Position numbers and translations under genes: made by a program. A stretch of 64,000 nt of DNA from Acinetobacter baylyi DSM 14961 = CIP 107474 (GTDB lineage Bacteria; Pseudomonadota; Gammaproteobacteria; Pseudomonadales; Moraxellaceae): NCBI RefSeq assembly GCF_000368685.1, contig NZ_KB849628.1:698442-762441 (forward strand), given 5' to 3'. Numbering within the stretch: position 1 is the stretch's first letter; the number at the start of each line of letters is the position of its first letter. A model generated the notes under the pieces. That model did not search any database, was not told the origin of the DNA, and saw only the letters and a program-made list of their open reading frames with translations. Below are positions 17,483-26,936 of the stretch, one piece after another.

Positions 17483-18385
17483 CTTCACTACCGCACAGGT
17501 AGCTTAGAAATCACACTGCACTTGCGATTGGGGCACTATCAACTTCACTACCGCACAGGTAGCTTAGAAAAATGTCGTGAACACTCAGACAGGCGGATAC
17601 CACTTCACTACCGCACAGGTAGCTTAGAAACGACAGAGCAAGACATCACTGATATGTCGAATTCTTCACTACCGCACAGGTAGCTTAGAAAGCAGTCGGA
17701 CAACTTCAATCGAACGCATCATCCTTCACTACCGCACAGGTAGCTTAGAAACTGCTTCTCGGTCATCCTTAAATCTGAATGAGCTTCACTACCGCACAGG
17801 TAGCTTAGAAATCACACTGCACTTGCGATTGGGGCACTATCAACTTCACTACCGCACAGGTAGCTTAGAAAAATGTCGTGAACACTCAGACAGGCGGATA
17901 CCACTTCACTACCGCACAGGTAGCTTAGAAACGACAGAGCAAGACATCACTGATATGTCGAATTCTTCACTACCGCACAGGTAGCTTAGAAAGCAGTCGG
18001 ACAACTTCAATCGAACGCATCATCCTTCACTACCGCACAGGTAGCTTAGAAACTGCTTCTCGGTCATCCTTAAATCTGAATGAGCTTCACTACCGCACAG
18101 GTAGCTTAGAAATCACACTGCACTTGCGATTGGGGCACTATCAACTTCACTACCGCACAGGTAGCTTAGAAAAATGTCGTGAACACTCAGACAGGCGGAT
18201 ACCACTTCACTACCGCACAGGTAGCTTAGAAACGACAGAGCAAGACATCACTGATATGTCGAATTCTTCACTACCGCACAGGTAGCTTAGAAAGCAGTCG
18301 GACAACTTCAATCGAACGCATCATCCTTCACTACCGCACAGGTAGCTTAGAAACTGCTTCTCGGTCATCCTTAAATCTGAATGAG
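17483..18385 (+). repeat. Exact tandem triplication of a five-spacer CRISPR block
   Basis: Three consecutive 301-bp units (17483-17783, 17784-18084, 18085-18385) carry the same five spacers in the same order, beginning TCACACTGCACTTGCG, AATGTCGTGAAC, CGACAGAGCAAG, GCAGTCGGACAA and CTGCTTCTCGG. I see no base differences between copies. The unit boundaries coincide with the repeats, as expected for unequal recombination between repeats. Confidence 0.95.
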
Positions 18386-19070
18386 CTTCACTACCGCACA
18401 GGTAGCTTAGAAATTCCACCAATCAAGAGTGGATTGGTCAATAGTCTTCACTACCGCACAGGTAGCTTAGAAAAGTCGACCGCGAGACGGGAAAAAGTAC
18501 GAACACTTCACTACCGCACAGGTAGCTTAGAAACGTAGACTGCCACCACCGCACCCCCATACATTCTTCACTACCGCACAGGTAGCTTAGAAATCGCGCA
18601 ATCCATCGCGAGGGGCCTATTCGAGCTTCACTACCGCACAGGTAGCTTAGAAAAATGAGAAAATCAAACCACCCATGATGATCGTCTTCACTACCGCACA
18701 GGTAGCTTAGAAATACTCGAACTTGTCTGTCATATTGCCCTTACCACTACCGCACAGGTAGCTTAGAAATGAATACTCAAATGACAATAAACAGGATAAA
18801 GCTTCACTACCGCACAGGTAGCTTAGAAATGTGAACAAATCCGTTGTAAGCCGCGCCTTATCTTCACTACCGCACAGGTAGCTTAGAAAATTTAAAAGCC
18901 ACTCATCTGACACACCTAAAACTTCACTACCGCACAGGTAGCTTAGAAATTATCGAAGTATTCTGCTTTGGGTGCGGCAATGCTTCACTACCGCACAGGT
19001 AGCTTAGAAAACCAGAAATGATTCCAGATATTCCAGATGAATCCTCACTATCGCACAGGTAGCTTGATCA
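17483..19070 (+). CRISPR. Type I-F-like CRISPR array, 27 repeats and 26 spacers, no cas genes in window
   Basis: The 28-bp repeat begins CTTCACTACC and ends GGTAGCTTAGAAA, with an internal CTACC/GGTAG hairpin. Length, hairpin and the TTAGAAA end match type I-F repeats. Spacers are 32 bp (33 bp for spacer 3 and its copies and for spacer 25), giving a 60-bp period. Repeats start at 17483, 17543, 17603, 17664 and 17724, and so on. The last repeat (19043-19070) is degenerate at its 3' end (GATCA replaces AGAAA) and has two other changes, marking the old end. Repeat 22 (18745-18769) lacks its first three bases and the preceding spacer is short. The first 15 spacers are three copies of one five-spacer block, so only 16 spacers are distinct. 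No cas gene lies in the 17 kb before or 45 kb after. Confidence 0.98.
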
Positions 19071-19193
19071 AGTAAATTTTGATCAAACATTTAAAGCATA
19101 TTAAAATAGTCACTTAAATTATCAATCAAACATTACTTTACTGATTCATATCAGTTTTTCTAACGATAGATAACAAAATTTTGAGTAAAAGAA

Positions 19194-21176
19194 ATGACTG
19201 CATGGCAACAACTTGGGATAGAACCCACTACAAATTTAAGAGAAATTAAAAAAGCATATGCTGTAAAGCTCAAGCAAATTGATCAAGATACTCAACCAGA
19301 TCAGTTTATTGCATTGAGAGAAGCCCTTCAAACTGCCCAATATGAAGCAGAATATGGACTGTTTGATCAAGAAGAGAATCAAGATTCTCTATTTAATGAT
19401 GATCAGCCACTAAATTTTAATGAGCACACTGAATCCGCTCAAGAAAATGAAATCAATCAATCATCAGACACTTTACTTGAAGAAATTTATCTTGCCATTC
19501 AGCAACGTATCGTCGAGCAAGATATTCACTTCAATATTCGAGAAGCATTGCAAAAATTTGCTGATCATCTTGATATAGTGAGTGAACAGGCAACGCGATT
19601 ATCTTATATTGAACGCATGGATCAATTATTACTTGATCACGGTCTCGAAGACTTTCTGGGCTATGTAGCAGAGTCATCAAATCATTTCACTATAGCATCT
19701 GATCAAATTGATGAGCTTTACAGTCATTCAGAAACGGTCATTGATCTCAATGATGAACAATCTGATCAGAATATCACTCAAGAAATTGATCCTGTCATTA
19801 ATGAGCTTTATCAAGTCAAGCAGTTACTGTGGGAAGATAATATTAGTGATGACGTATTTGAAAGATTTAGCTTACTACTCAATCAGCAGTTTGATCTACC
19901 GCTTGGGCAGCAAATTGAGATAAAAGACCAGCTCATGAGTGCTGTGGCAGAGCTCAGAGTAGATAGGATGAGCCCGCAATATTTCAGATTTCTTGAACTT
20001 TGGAATGATGTATATCCAGATGATGTACATGAATACAACGAGCATTATTATAGTCGTATACTTCAGCAACGCCTGCATGAATATTTACAAAAACGTGATT
20101 TATTTAAATCCTTATCGCATGATGATTATTCTTTCTTAGAGCATCTTTCAGGTTCACAAAGCTTTCGTCCATTTAAGATGCTGCATCTTCAGAAACAACT
20201 CAAACACCACCATCCAAAACAGCAAGTCATGGATGTTCTTGATCAATTTGAGATAAATGATACCGCATCCAATATTAACTATAACTTTCTTAAAAGTATC
20301 AACCAAATTAAACACTTTGTATTAATGAATTTAGTGTTTTCAGTCGTAACTTTTTTCGTATTGGATCAGTTTTTATCAAACTTGCTTACACAGAGAACGC
20401 TTATTTTAATCTCAATTGGCGTGTTTATCTTATTTACATTGATCATTCAGCCTATGATTCATGCAAAAATTCTGGCTTTCCCAAATCGTGATGACCTCTT
20501 ATATCGTTATCAAAAAATCTGGTTTATCAGTGGTTTTCTCATGTGCATTGCCGCTTCAGCTCTACCAGCGATTTTGTATTCTTCACTGAGTTATTTATGG
20601 CTGATTGCTACAATTATTCTGTTGGGTTGCTTAAAATTAGATGCGCATAAAAATATGAATCGTATCTTTCAAAGCGCTTATATTAAATATGACTATCTCA
20701 TGATGGGAATAGGTATAGCAATTTTGTGTTTTGGATTGAGTTTTGTTTTTTATACTTTGGGTCAACCGCATCAGCCTTGGCTCATCAGTTATAGTTTGAT
20801 TCCGATCAGTTGCTTGCTATTTCCAGATTCATTTCGTCCGTTGTTTTATAGCTTTGGCTCTGGTAAAAATACGGATGATTTAAACGAGCAACAAATTATA
20901 CGTAAAACAATCATCATCATTTTGCTTCGAATCGCTTTTGTTGGATCGGTTGGCTATTTTGTCATATCAGAAAATTCACAGCACTATATTTACGCCGCCT
21001 GCCTAACCTTTGTAGGATTATTCTTTACGTTATTCAATACCAAAAAGTTTTCTTCTTTTATCAAATATACAACTTACATCGCCACAATTATTGTGGGATT
21101 TCATGCGATCATTATTAGTATTATCACTGGATTTTATCTATATAAAAGCTTAGAAATAAAAAAACAGTTGAGTTAA
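19194..21176 (+). CDS. Membrane J-domain-like protein, probable HscC co-chaperone
   Basis: 660 residues. The N-terminus (AWQQLGIEPTTNLREIKKAYAVKLKQ, then QFIALREALQTAQ) has the helix II and helix III pattern of a J domain, but the loop between reads IDQDTQPDQ with no HPD tripeptide. Residues about 60-370 are acidic and helical without recognised domains. From about residue 375 on there are some nine or ten hydrophobic segments, so the protein is an inner-membrane protein with a cytosolic J-like head. It is convergent with hscC. In E. coli HscC has membrane-bound J partners, DjlB and DjlC, which supports the pairing. Without HPD, classical Hsp70 ATPase stimulation would be doubtful. The partner role is inference. 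Confidence 0.75.
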   Translation: MTAWQQLGIEPTTNLREIKKAYAVKLKQIDQDTQPDQFIALREALQTAQYEAEYGLFDQEENQDSLFNDDQPLNFNEHTESAQENEINQSSDTLLEEIYLAIQQRIVEQDIHFNIREALQKFADHLDIVSEQATRLSYIERMDQLLLDHGLEDFLGYVAESSNHFTIASDQIDELYSHSETVIDLNDEQSDQNITQEIDPVINELYQVKQLLWEDNISDDVFERFSLLLNQQFDLPLGQQIEIKDQLMSAVAELRVDRMSPQYFRFLELWNDVYPDDVHEYNEHYYSRILQQRLHEYLQKRDLFKSLSHDDYSFLEHLSGSQSFRPFKMLHLQKQLKHHHPKQQVMDVLDQFEINDTASNINYNFLKSINQIKHFVLMNLVFSVVTFFVLDQFLSNLLTQRTLILISIGVFILFTLIIQPMIHAKILAFPNRDDLLYRYQKIWFISGFLMCIAASALPAILYSSLSYLWLIATIILLGCLKLDAHKNMNRIFQSAYIKYDYLMMGIGIAILCFGLSFVFYTLGQPHQPWLISYSLIPISCLLFPDSFRPLFYSFGSGKNTDDLNEQQIIRKTIIIILLRIAFVGSVGYFVISENSQHYIYAACLTFVGLFFTLFNTKKFSSFIKYTTYIATIIVGFHAIIISIITGFYLYKSLEIKKQLS

Positions 21177-21189
21177 TCGTACTGAATAA

Positions 21190-21223
21190 ATCGAGTGTCT
21201 GGAAATTTTTACAGGCACTCGAT
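21190..21223. terminator. Hairpin between convergent J-domain and hscC genes
   Basis: Arms ATCGAGTGTCTG and CAGGCACTCGAT pair over 12 bp with one G-T wobble and a 10-base loop. No long T-tract follows on either strand, so termination efficiency is uncertain. Confidence 0.45.
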
Positions 21224-21285
21224 CAAATAAGATGTAACGATTCAGGAAATAGTTTTCATGATCGTCGTTAGTCGCCCAAAACTAT

Positions 21286-22986
21286 TTAATATTCCTCAAA
21301 CAAACTCAAATCTTCAACTTCATTTAAGAAAGCCTCAAAATATTGTCTGGCTTCACGGATTTGTCGTTCATCTTGTTGATTGAGAATTTGATTAAAACGC
21401 TCCGTACGATCACCAATTTGATAACGAAGATCACCCGTTCGTTCACTGTACAGACGCTCGGCACGTAATAGTAAACTCTTATTCATCAGGTTATCTCGTG
21501 GGTGGATTTTAAGTGATTGAAGTTGTAAACGCGCTTTTTCAACGTCTTCAGCAGACATGACGCTTTGATGATTCACCACCACTTTTTGCAGTTTCTCACC
21601 CGTCGCTGGAACGTCGACATCGACATCCAGAATTCCGTTAGGATTATAGGAAAATCTGACATCGATTGATAAATAATCGTCATTTGGAGGTAACGGTACA
21701 GTTAAAGAGCCCAGAGAGACATTTTCTCGACACAATCGATGTTCACCCTGATAAATTTGAACCACAATCTCTCTTTGGCCTTTATTCATTGCAGTGTAGG
21801 TATTGACCTTACTGGCTGGAATGACAATATTACGCTCCAGAATAGGTGAAAACTGACCTTCATCGCCGACAGCAATCCCTAAACTAAATGGACACACATC
21901 GGTCAAAACCACTTCTTTTAAGGATTGATCTTTGGCTTTTAGACCAGCCTGAATGCATGCTCCCCGCACAATGGCTTCATCTGGCTGAACACTGGTTGAA
22001 GGGAAACGTCCAAACAACTTGGTGACCAATTTGCGTACAGCAGGTATACGCGTTGCCCCACCGACCATGATAATCTGGTCTACTTGCTTAGGTAAAATTC
22101 GGGCATCACGCAGAGCTCGTTCAAGCGGACGGCGTAATCTTAATAGTAATGGCTCTGCCCAGTTGGTCAAATCGTCCTGTGAAATTTCAAATGTTGCTTC
22201 ATGATCATTCCATTTGAAATTAAGTTGGGTAGACGTCTGCTTACTCAGTACATGTAAACAATATTGAGCCTTGGCTTTTAATGCAATTTCAACATCATAA
22301 GGAATCGTAGTTTCGTTATATCCGAAGATAGAAGCATTCTTCTTCCAATACTGTTTCATGATTAACTGTACAAAATCGTCTCCACCTAAGTAATTGTCTC
22401 CTGCACTGGCTCGCACCTCAATAACACCATCAAATAGCTCAACAATTGAGACGTCAAAAGTACCGCCGCCTAAGTCAAAAATGAGAAAACAGCTATCATC
22501 ACTCTGACCAAGCCCATAAGCCAGAGCCGCAGCAGTCGGTTCATTAATCAGGCGACTCACTTTCAAACCAGCCAGTTCAGCAGCAGAAATTGTGGCTTGG
22601 CGTTGTATATCATTAAAATAAGCAGGTACAGTAATGACTGCTTCATCAATTTCACATTGCAAGGCATGCTCGGCATCCTGTTTAAGCGACCGTAAAATAA
22701 GTGATGAAAGTTCAACCGCTGAAAAACTACGATCCCCTAATTTTAATGGTTTAGATGTACCCATCAAACGTTTAAAACTGGTCAAAACATCCCGACCTGA
22801 AGCACGTAGCTCTAAAGCAGCCTGCCCAATCAGAATTTGCTCATCTTCATCCATTGCAATTGCAGAAGGCGTTAATTTATTGCCATATGCATTTTCAATG
22901 AGTCGGGGTTGACCATTTTCAAAAACACCTACAAGTGAGTTACTTGTTCCAAGATCGATACCGATTAAAGGTTTTATTTCTGTCAT
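21286..22986 (-). CDS. hscC: Hsp70-family chaperone HscC
   Basis: 566 residues, shorter than DnaK (about 640) and close to HscC. The ATPase domain is complete: IGIDLGTSNSLVGVF, VPAYFNDIQRQAT, INEPTAAALAYG, FDLGGGTFDVSI and MVGGATRIPAVRKL. A substrate-binding domain follows (VCPFSLGIAVGDEG, YNPNGILDVDV), but the C-terminal lid is short and lacks an EEVD-like end. HscC (Hsc62) is a specialised Hsp70 that does not replace DnaK. The gene is convergent with the membrane J-like gene, suggesting a dedicated pair. Confidence 0.9.
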   Translation of the reverse strand: MTEIKPLIGIDLGTSNSLVGVFENGQPRLIENAYGNKLTPSAIAMDEDEQILIGQAALELRASGRDVLTSFKRLMGTSKPLKLGDRSFSAVELSSLILRSLKQDAEHALQCEIDEAVITVPAYFNDIQRQATISAAELAGLKVSRLINEPTAAALAYGLGQSDDSCFLIFDLGGGTFDVSIVELFDGVIEVRASAGDNYLGGDDFVQLIMKQYWKKNASIFGYNETTIPYDVEIALKAKAQYCLHVLSKQTSTQLNFKWNDHEATFEISQDDLTNWAEPLLLRLRRPLERALRDARILPKQVDQIIMVGGATRIPAVRKLVTKLFGRFPSTSVQPDEAIVRGACIQAGLKAKDQSLKEVVLTDVCPFSLGIAVGDEGQFSPILERNIVIPASKVNTYTAMNKGQREIVVQIYQGEHRLCRENVSLGSLTVPLPPNDDYLSIDVRFSYNPNGILDVDVDVPATGEKLQKVVVNHQSVMSAEDVEKARLQLQSLKIHPRDNLMNKSLLLRAERLYSERTGDLRYQIGDRTERFNQILNQQDERQIREARQYFEAFLNEVEDLSLFEEY

Positions 22987-23119
22987 TTTTTATCAAATAT
23001 TAAAAGTTTTGTTGAGAAAATATCAATTCTAGCTATCAACATTCTAGCCAAGAAAAATACGTTTGGCGACTTTAAAGCATCACTTTTAACATAGGTATAT
23101 TGTAAAAAATGCATATACT

Positions 23120-25732
23120 GTGGTGGATAAATACATTTCTAAATTTTGGCACCTTGTTCTCATGCTTAAGCAACCTTTTATTCAAAGAATAATTCAATAT
23201 GCACCTGTAATTTTATTTTGCATCGCTTTATTGATCATACATAAAGAGCTAGAAACACATGAATTTTCTGGCTTGCTGAAGCACTGGAATAATATTCCGT
23301 GGTCAGTCGCGCTAATGGCATGTGGTCTGACCTTAGTCAACTATTTACTCCTTTCCCTTTATGATGTTTTGGCTTTAAGATCATTGGGATATCGGACTAT
23401 TGCATATAAACATATTCTGTTTACTTCATTTGTTAGTTTTGCCATTAGTAATAATACAGGGCATGCCTGGGCATCTGGAGGTTCAATTCGTTATCGCTTT
23501 TACCAAAAGATGGGCGTTCAAGGTTGGGACATCGCAAAGATTTCGGCTTTTTTAAGCCTGACATTTTTTATTGGTCTCATGACACTTGGCTTGGGTTCAA
23601 TTTTTATTGCTCCAGCAAATGTACTCAATCACATTCCTCATTCCCCTATTCTTTATGTACTTATCTTGCTATGTGCAGGATTTTTAATTGCTTACTGGGC
23701 AATTGTTCTATTTGTGCAAAAGCCTATTAAAATTAAAGCAATCAGTATCGATATTCCCTCACCTAAAACCGCTTTATTACAAACACTACTGGCATGTTCA
23801 GATCTGATATTGGCCTCTACCGTATTATGGGTCTTGCTAAAAGATATTCCTGGAGTGAGCTTTGAAACCTTCCTTGTGATTTTTGTACTGGCTCAGCTTT
23901 TAGGCCTTGTATCTCAAGTACCAGGCGGTATTGGTGTATTTGAAGGTTCTTTTTTATGGCTATCAAGTAATGCTTTTGCATCAAGTCAACCCAGCATCGC
24001 AATCGCGTTAGTCCTGTATCGGGTCATTTATTACTTCTTACCCTTATTACTTACTGGAATTATTCTAGTTTTAAAAGATTTTTATCAATATCGGAGTAAA
24101 TTTCTTCAGGCAGAAAAACTTGCAACACGTATTATTCCATCGGTAGTACCGCAAATCTTTTCGATGTTTCTGTTTTTTATTGGTGCCTATATGCTGTTTT
24201 CAGGTTCTATGCCAAGCTTACCTGAAAAAACGCATTGGCTACGCAATTTTATTCCCTTACCTCTGCTTGAATTTTCGCATCTGGCCGGCTCATTTATTGG
24301 TGTATTACTTTTATTTTTAGCGCGTGGCATACACTTAAAATTAGATGCAGCTTGGTATGGAGCTTTAATTTTACTGGCCTTGGGTATATTTAGCTCTATT
24401 TTAACTGCCAGTGATTGGTTTCAGATTTTTGCTTTAACAAGCATATTTATGGCAATACTCATTTCTCATCGTTTTTTTTACAGACGTTCTTCTTTATTTA
24501 AATTGTCTTATAACCCAATCTGGTTCAGTAGTATTGCTCTGGTCATTCTAGGTACAATCTGGTTTGGTTTCTTTGCTTATAAACATGTGGAATATTCCAA
24601 TGATTTATGGTGGCAATTTTCCTATAAAAATGATGTTTCACGTTTTTTACGTTCACTTATCGTCATTGGTGTTGTGATCTTAATGGTGCTGATCTGGCAA
24701 CTCATGGGAATTTCAAAACCTAAAAAGCCAGCGCAGATTGATTCCAATGAACTCGATCAAATCAAAAAAGTGCTTTTAAATGCTCATGAAACTCAAGGTT
24801 TTCTGGCACTTTTAGGAGATAAAAGTATTTTTTGGTCAGATGATGAAACTGCCTTTATTTCTTATTCAATGACGCAAAAATATTGGGTTGTGATGGGTGA
24901 TCCTGTAGGTAACAAAGCCACTTTTGCCCAGTTACTCTGGGATTTTAAAGAAAAAGCAGATCGTTATGGAGCAAAAATTGTTTTTTATCAAATTGGCGAG
25001 AAAAATTTGCCTCTTTATCTCGACTTAGGATTGGTTTTATTAAAACTTGGGCAAGAAGCTCGCGTAGCTTTATCCGATTTTAATCTTGAAGGTAAAAAAA
25101 GAGAAAATTTACGTAGAGGCAGAAATAAATTACTGAAGTTAGAGTATCAATTTAAGATACTTGAGCTTGATCAGGTAGAAGCGTCAATGTCTCGACTTAA
25201 AGACATTTCTGAGCAATGGTTAAAACAAAAGAATGTTCATGAAAAACAATTTTCGCTAGGCTCATTTCGAGAAGATTATCTGTTACGTACTCGCGTTGCT
25301 GTCGCAATTTCTCCAGAGGGGAAAATTATGGCCTTTGCAAATTTGTGGGAAACGTCCACTCATGAGGAGCTATCGATCGATTTGATGCGCTACGATCCAG
25401 CATCACCAAATGGAATCATGGATTTTATATTTGCAGAACTTATGCTCTGGGGCAAACAGCAAGGTTTTCTCTGGTTTAATCTAGGTATGGCTCCACTTTC
25501 TGGTCTGGAACGACACCCCTTGGCACCTCTCTGGCATAAAATTGGAACCACCATTTTTGACTTGGGTGAAGAATTTTATAATTTTGAAGGTTTATATGAA
25601 TATAAAGCCAAATTTAATCCAGAATGGGAGTCTCGTTATCTGGCGAGCCCACCAGGTTTGTCCGCACCATTTACCCTAATCGCAATTACTAAGCTGATTG
25701 CAGGGAGCTGGAAAGGCATTGTGAAAAAATAG
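23120..25732 (+). CDS. mprF: Bifunctional phosphatidylglycerol lysyltransferase/flippase-like protein (MprF)
   Basis: About 870 residues. The N-terminal half holds many transmembrane segments of the MprF flippase type (UPF0104, with AQLLGLVSQVPGGIGVFEGSFLW). The C-terminal cytosolic DUF2156 domain carries GDPVGNK, RRGRNKLLKLEYQF, a conserved Trp-rich stretch (WLKQKNVHEKQFSLG) and NLGMAPLSGLE. MprF proteins add an amino acid to phosphatidylglycerol and flip the product, altering surface charge and resistance to cationic peptides. The start used is GTG 23120; ATG 23162 (about 856 residues) is an alternative, and neither has a strong ribosome-binding site. The amino-acid donor cannot be read from sequence. 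Confidence 0.88.
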   Translation: MVDKYISKFWHLVLMLKQPFIQRIIQYAPVILFCIALLIIHKELETHEFSGLLKHWNNIPWSVALMACGLTLVNYLLLSLYDVLALRSLGYRTIAYKHILFTSFVSFAISNNTGHAWASGGSIRYRFYQKMGVQGWDIAKISAFLSLTFFIGLMTLGLGSIFIAPANVLNHIPHSPILYVLILLCAGFLIAYWAIVLFVQKPIKIKAISIDIPSPKTALLQTLLACSDLILASTVLWVLLKDIPGVSFETFLVIFVLAQLLGLVSQVPGGIGVFEGSFLWLSSNAFASSQPSIAIALVLYRVIYYFLPLLLTGIILVLKDFYQYRSKFLQAEKLATRIIPSVVPQIFSMFLFFIGAYMLFSGSMPSLPEKTHWLRNFIPLPLLEFSHLAGSFIGVLLLFLARGIHLKLDAAWYGALILLALGIFSSILTASDWFQIFALTSIFMAILISHRFFYRRSSLFKLSYNPIWFSSIALVILGTIWFGFFAYKHVEYSNDLWWQFSYKNDVSRFLRSLIVIGVVILMVLIWQLMGISKPKKPAQIDSNELDQIKKVLLNAHETQGFLALLGDKSIFWSDDETAFISYSMTQKYWVVMGDPVGNKATFAQLLWDFKEKADRYGAKIVFYQIGEKNLPLYLDLGLVLLKLGQEARVALSDFNLEGKKRENLRRGRNKLLKLEYQFKILELDQVEASMSRLKDISEQWLKQKNVHEKQFSLGSFREDYLLRTRVAVAISPEGKIMAFANLWETSTHEELSIDLMRYDPASPNGIMDFIFAELMLWGKQQGFLWFNLGMAPLSGLERHPLAPLWHKIGTTIFDLGEEFYNFEGLYEYKAKFNPEWESRYLASPPGLSAPFTLIAITKLIAGSWKGIVKK

Positions 25733-25753
25733 TCAATTCTTTTTAACTCATCG

Positions 25754-25789
25754 CGCATTTTAAGCAGATCTCACAATACTTAAAATGCG
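25754..25789 (+). terminator. Hairpin downstream of mprF
   Basis: Perfect 11-bp stem CGCATTTTAAG / CTTAAAATGCG with a 14-base loop, 20 bp after the mprF stop. The downstream T-tract is weak. Confidence 0.45.
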
Positions 25790-25934
25790 TGATTAAGTTT
25801 CAAGTCATTACAATATATAAAAAAATCTATTAAATTTATTATTATCTCGATCAAGCACGTCAAAACGCGATGGCTAGACACAAGTATTTTTGGGTTTCAT
25901 ATTTTAAAATATTCTAATATGTATTCATTTCTGC

Positions 25935-25966
25935 ATATGCCAAATCCCATAAAATATTTGGCATAT
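25935..25966. terminator. Hairpin between convergent mprF and SDR genes
   Basis: Perfect 11-bp stem ATATGCCAAAT / ATTTGGCATAT with a 10-base loop, about 20 bp past the SDR stop on the minus strand. There is no clear T-tract, so its role as a terminator is tentative. Confidence 0.4.
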
Positions 25967-25985
25967 CGAAATATCATCTTTTTCA

Positions 25986-26756
25986 TTATTTTGGTGCCAT
26001 ACGAATTGCACCATCCAATCGAATCACTTCTCCATTTAAATAAGAGTTTTCAATAATATGTGCGACCAATGCCGCAAACTCCTGCGGTTTTCCTAAACGT
26101 GAAGGATAAGGCACCATTTGTCCCAACGCATCTTGTACATTTTGTGGCATAGCTTTTAACATTGGTGTTTCCATAATGCCTGGTGCGATGGTCATGACTC
26201 GAATCGCATGGCGTCCCAACTCACGTGCAATTGGTAAAGTCATTGCAACAACTGCACCTTTTGATGCAGCATAAGCCGCTTGACCTATTTGACCATCAAA
26301 AGCAGCAACTGAAGCAGTATTAATGATAACGCCACGGTCTTCTTCTTGCGGATCTAGTTTATTAGTACTCATGGCTTGGGCAGCAAAACGCAGCATATTA
26401 AAAGAACCAGTAACATTAATATTTAATACTTTATTAAATAGTGCCAAATCATGTAGGCCTTCTTTTCCTACAACTTTTGCAGAGGGCCCTATACCTGCAC
26501 AATTGATTAATCCTTGCAATTCAATCGCCTGATCTCGCATTTGAATAAAAAACTGCTCGACTTGAGTTTCACTGGTGACATCTAGTTGAAAAAATTGCGC
26601 TTTTACTCCTAATAGCTTAACTAATGCATGGCCTGCTTCTATATTCATATCAATGAGGCTAATTTCTGCACCCTGTTTAATCAAATACTCAGCAACAGCA
26701 GCACCTAACCCTGATGCCCCACCTGTAATAACAAAATGTTTTCCCTGAATCTTCAT
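25986..26756 (-). CDS. Short-chain dehydrogenase, 3-hydroxyacyl-CoA dehydrogenase type
   Basis: 256 residues, classical SDR fold. The NAD-binding loop is TGGASGLG (residues 11-18), the adenine pocket has LDV, the catalytic Ser is in IINTASVAAFDG, and the catalytic YxxxK is YAASK. NVTGSFN and CAGIG complete the signature. The overall sequence resembles type II 3-hydroxyacyl-CoA dehydrogenases (HSD17B10-like), which oxidise 3-hydroxyacyl-CoA in fatty-acid or branched-chain breakdown. It stands alone, with no beta-oxidation genes adjacent, so the substrate is uncertain. Two direct repeats AAATCAATTG lie 80-120 bp upstream of its start. Confidence 0.85.
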   Translation of the reverse strand: MKIQGKHFVITGGASGLGAAVAEYLIKQGAEISLIDMNIEAGHALVKLLGVKAQFFQLDVTSETQVEQFFIQMRDQAIELQGLINCAGIGPSAKVVGKEGLHDLALFNKVLNINVTGSFNMLRFAAQAMSTNKLDPQEEDRGVIINTASVAAFDGQIGQAAYAASKGAVVAMTLPIARELGRHAIRVMTIAPGIMETPMLKAMPQNVQDALGQMVPYPSRLGKPQEFAALVAHIIENSYLNGEVIRLDGAIRMAPK

Positions 26757-26936
26757 ACATATTTCCTGATTGATTTTTATTTCGCTCTTGCACCAGAGTA
26801 AAAGTTCTTCTTTTTCAATACAATTTCAAAAAACCTCAAATCAATTGCAGTTTTTGAGCATTTAAATCAATTGAAAAATTTGGATCTGTTCTTAGAAAAT
26901 ACTGACTTTTAATAGCACTATAAAGTAAATGAACGA

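Noticed and set aside
17468-17683. 71-codon ORF across the first CRISPR repeats
   Set aside because: It is generated by the repeat period and encodes repeated peptide LHYRTGSLE; not a gene.
18707-18913. 68-codon minus-strand ORF in the CRISPR array
   Set aside because: Repeated peptide FLSYLCGS comes from the reverse-complement of the repeats.
17252-19193. cas genes or a transposon-associated CRISPR element
   Set aside because: No Cas, TniQ or transposase-like sequence occurs near the array; flanking genes are ordinary chromosomal genes.
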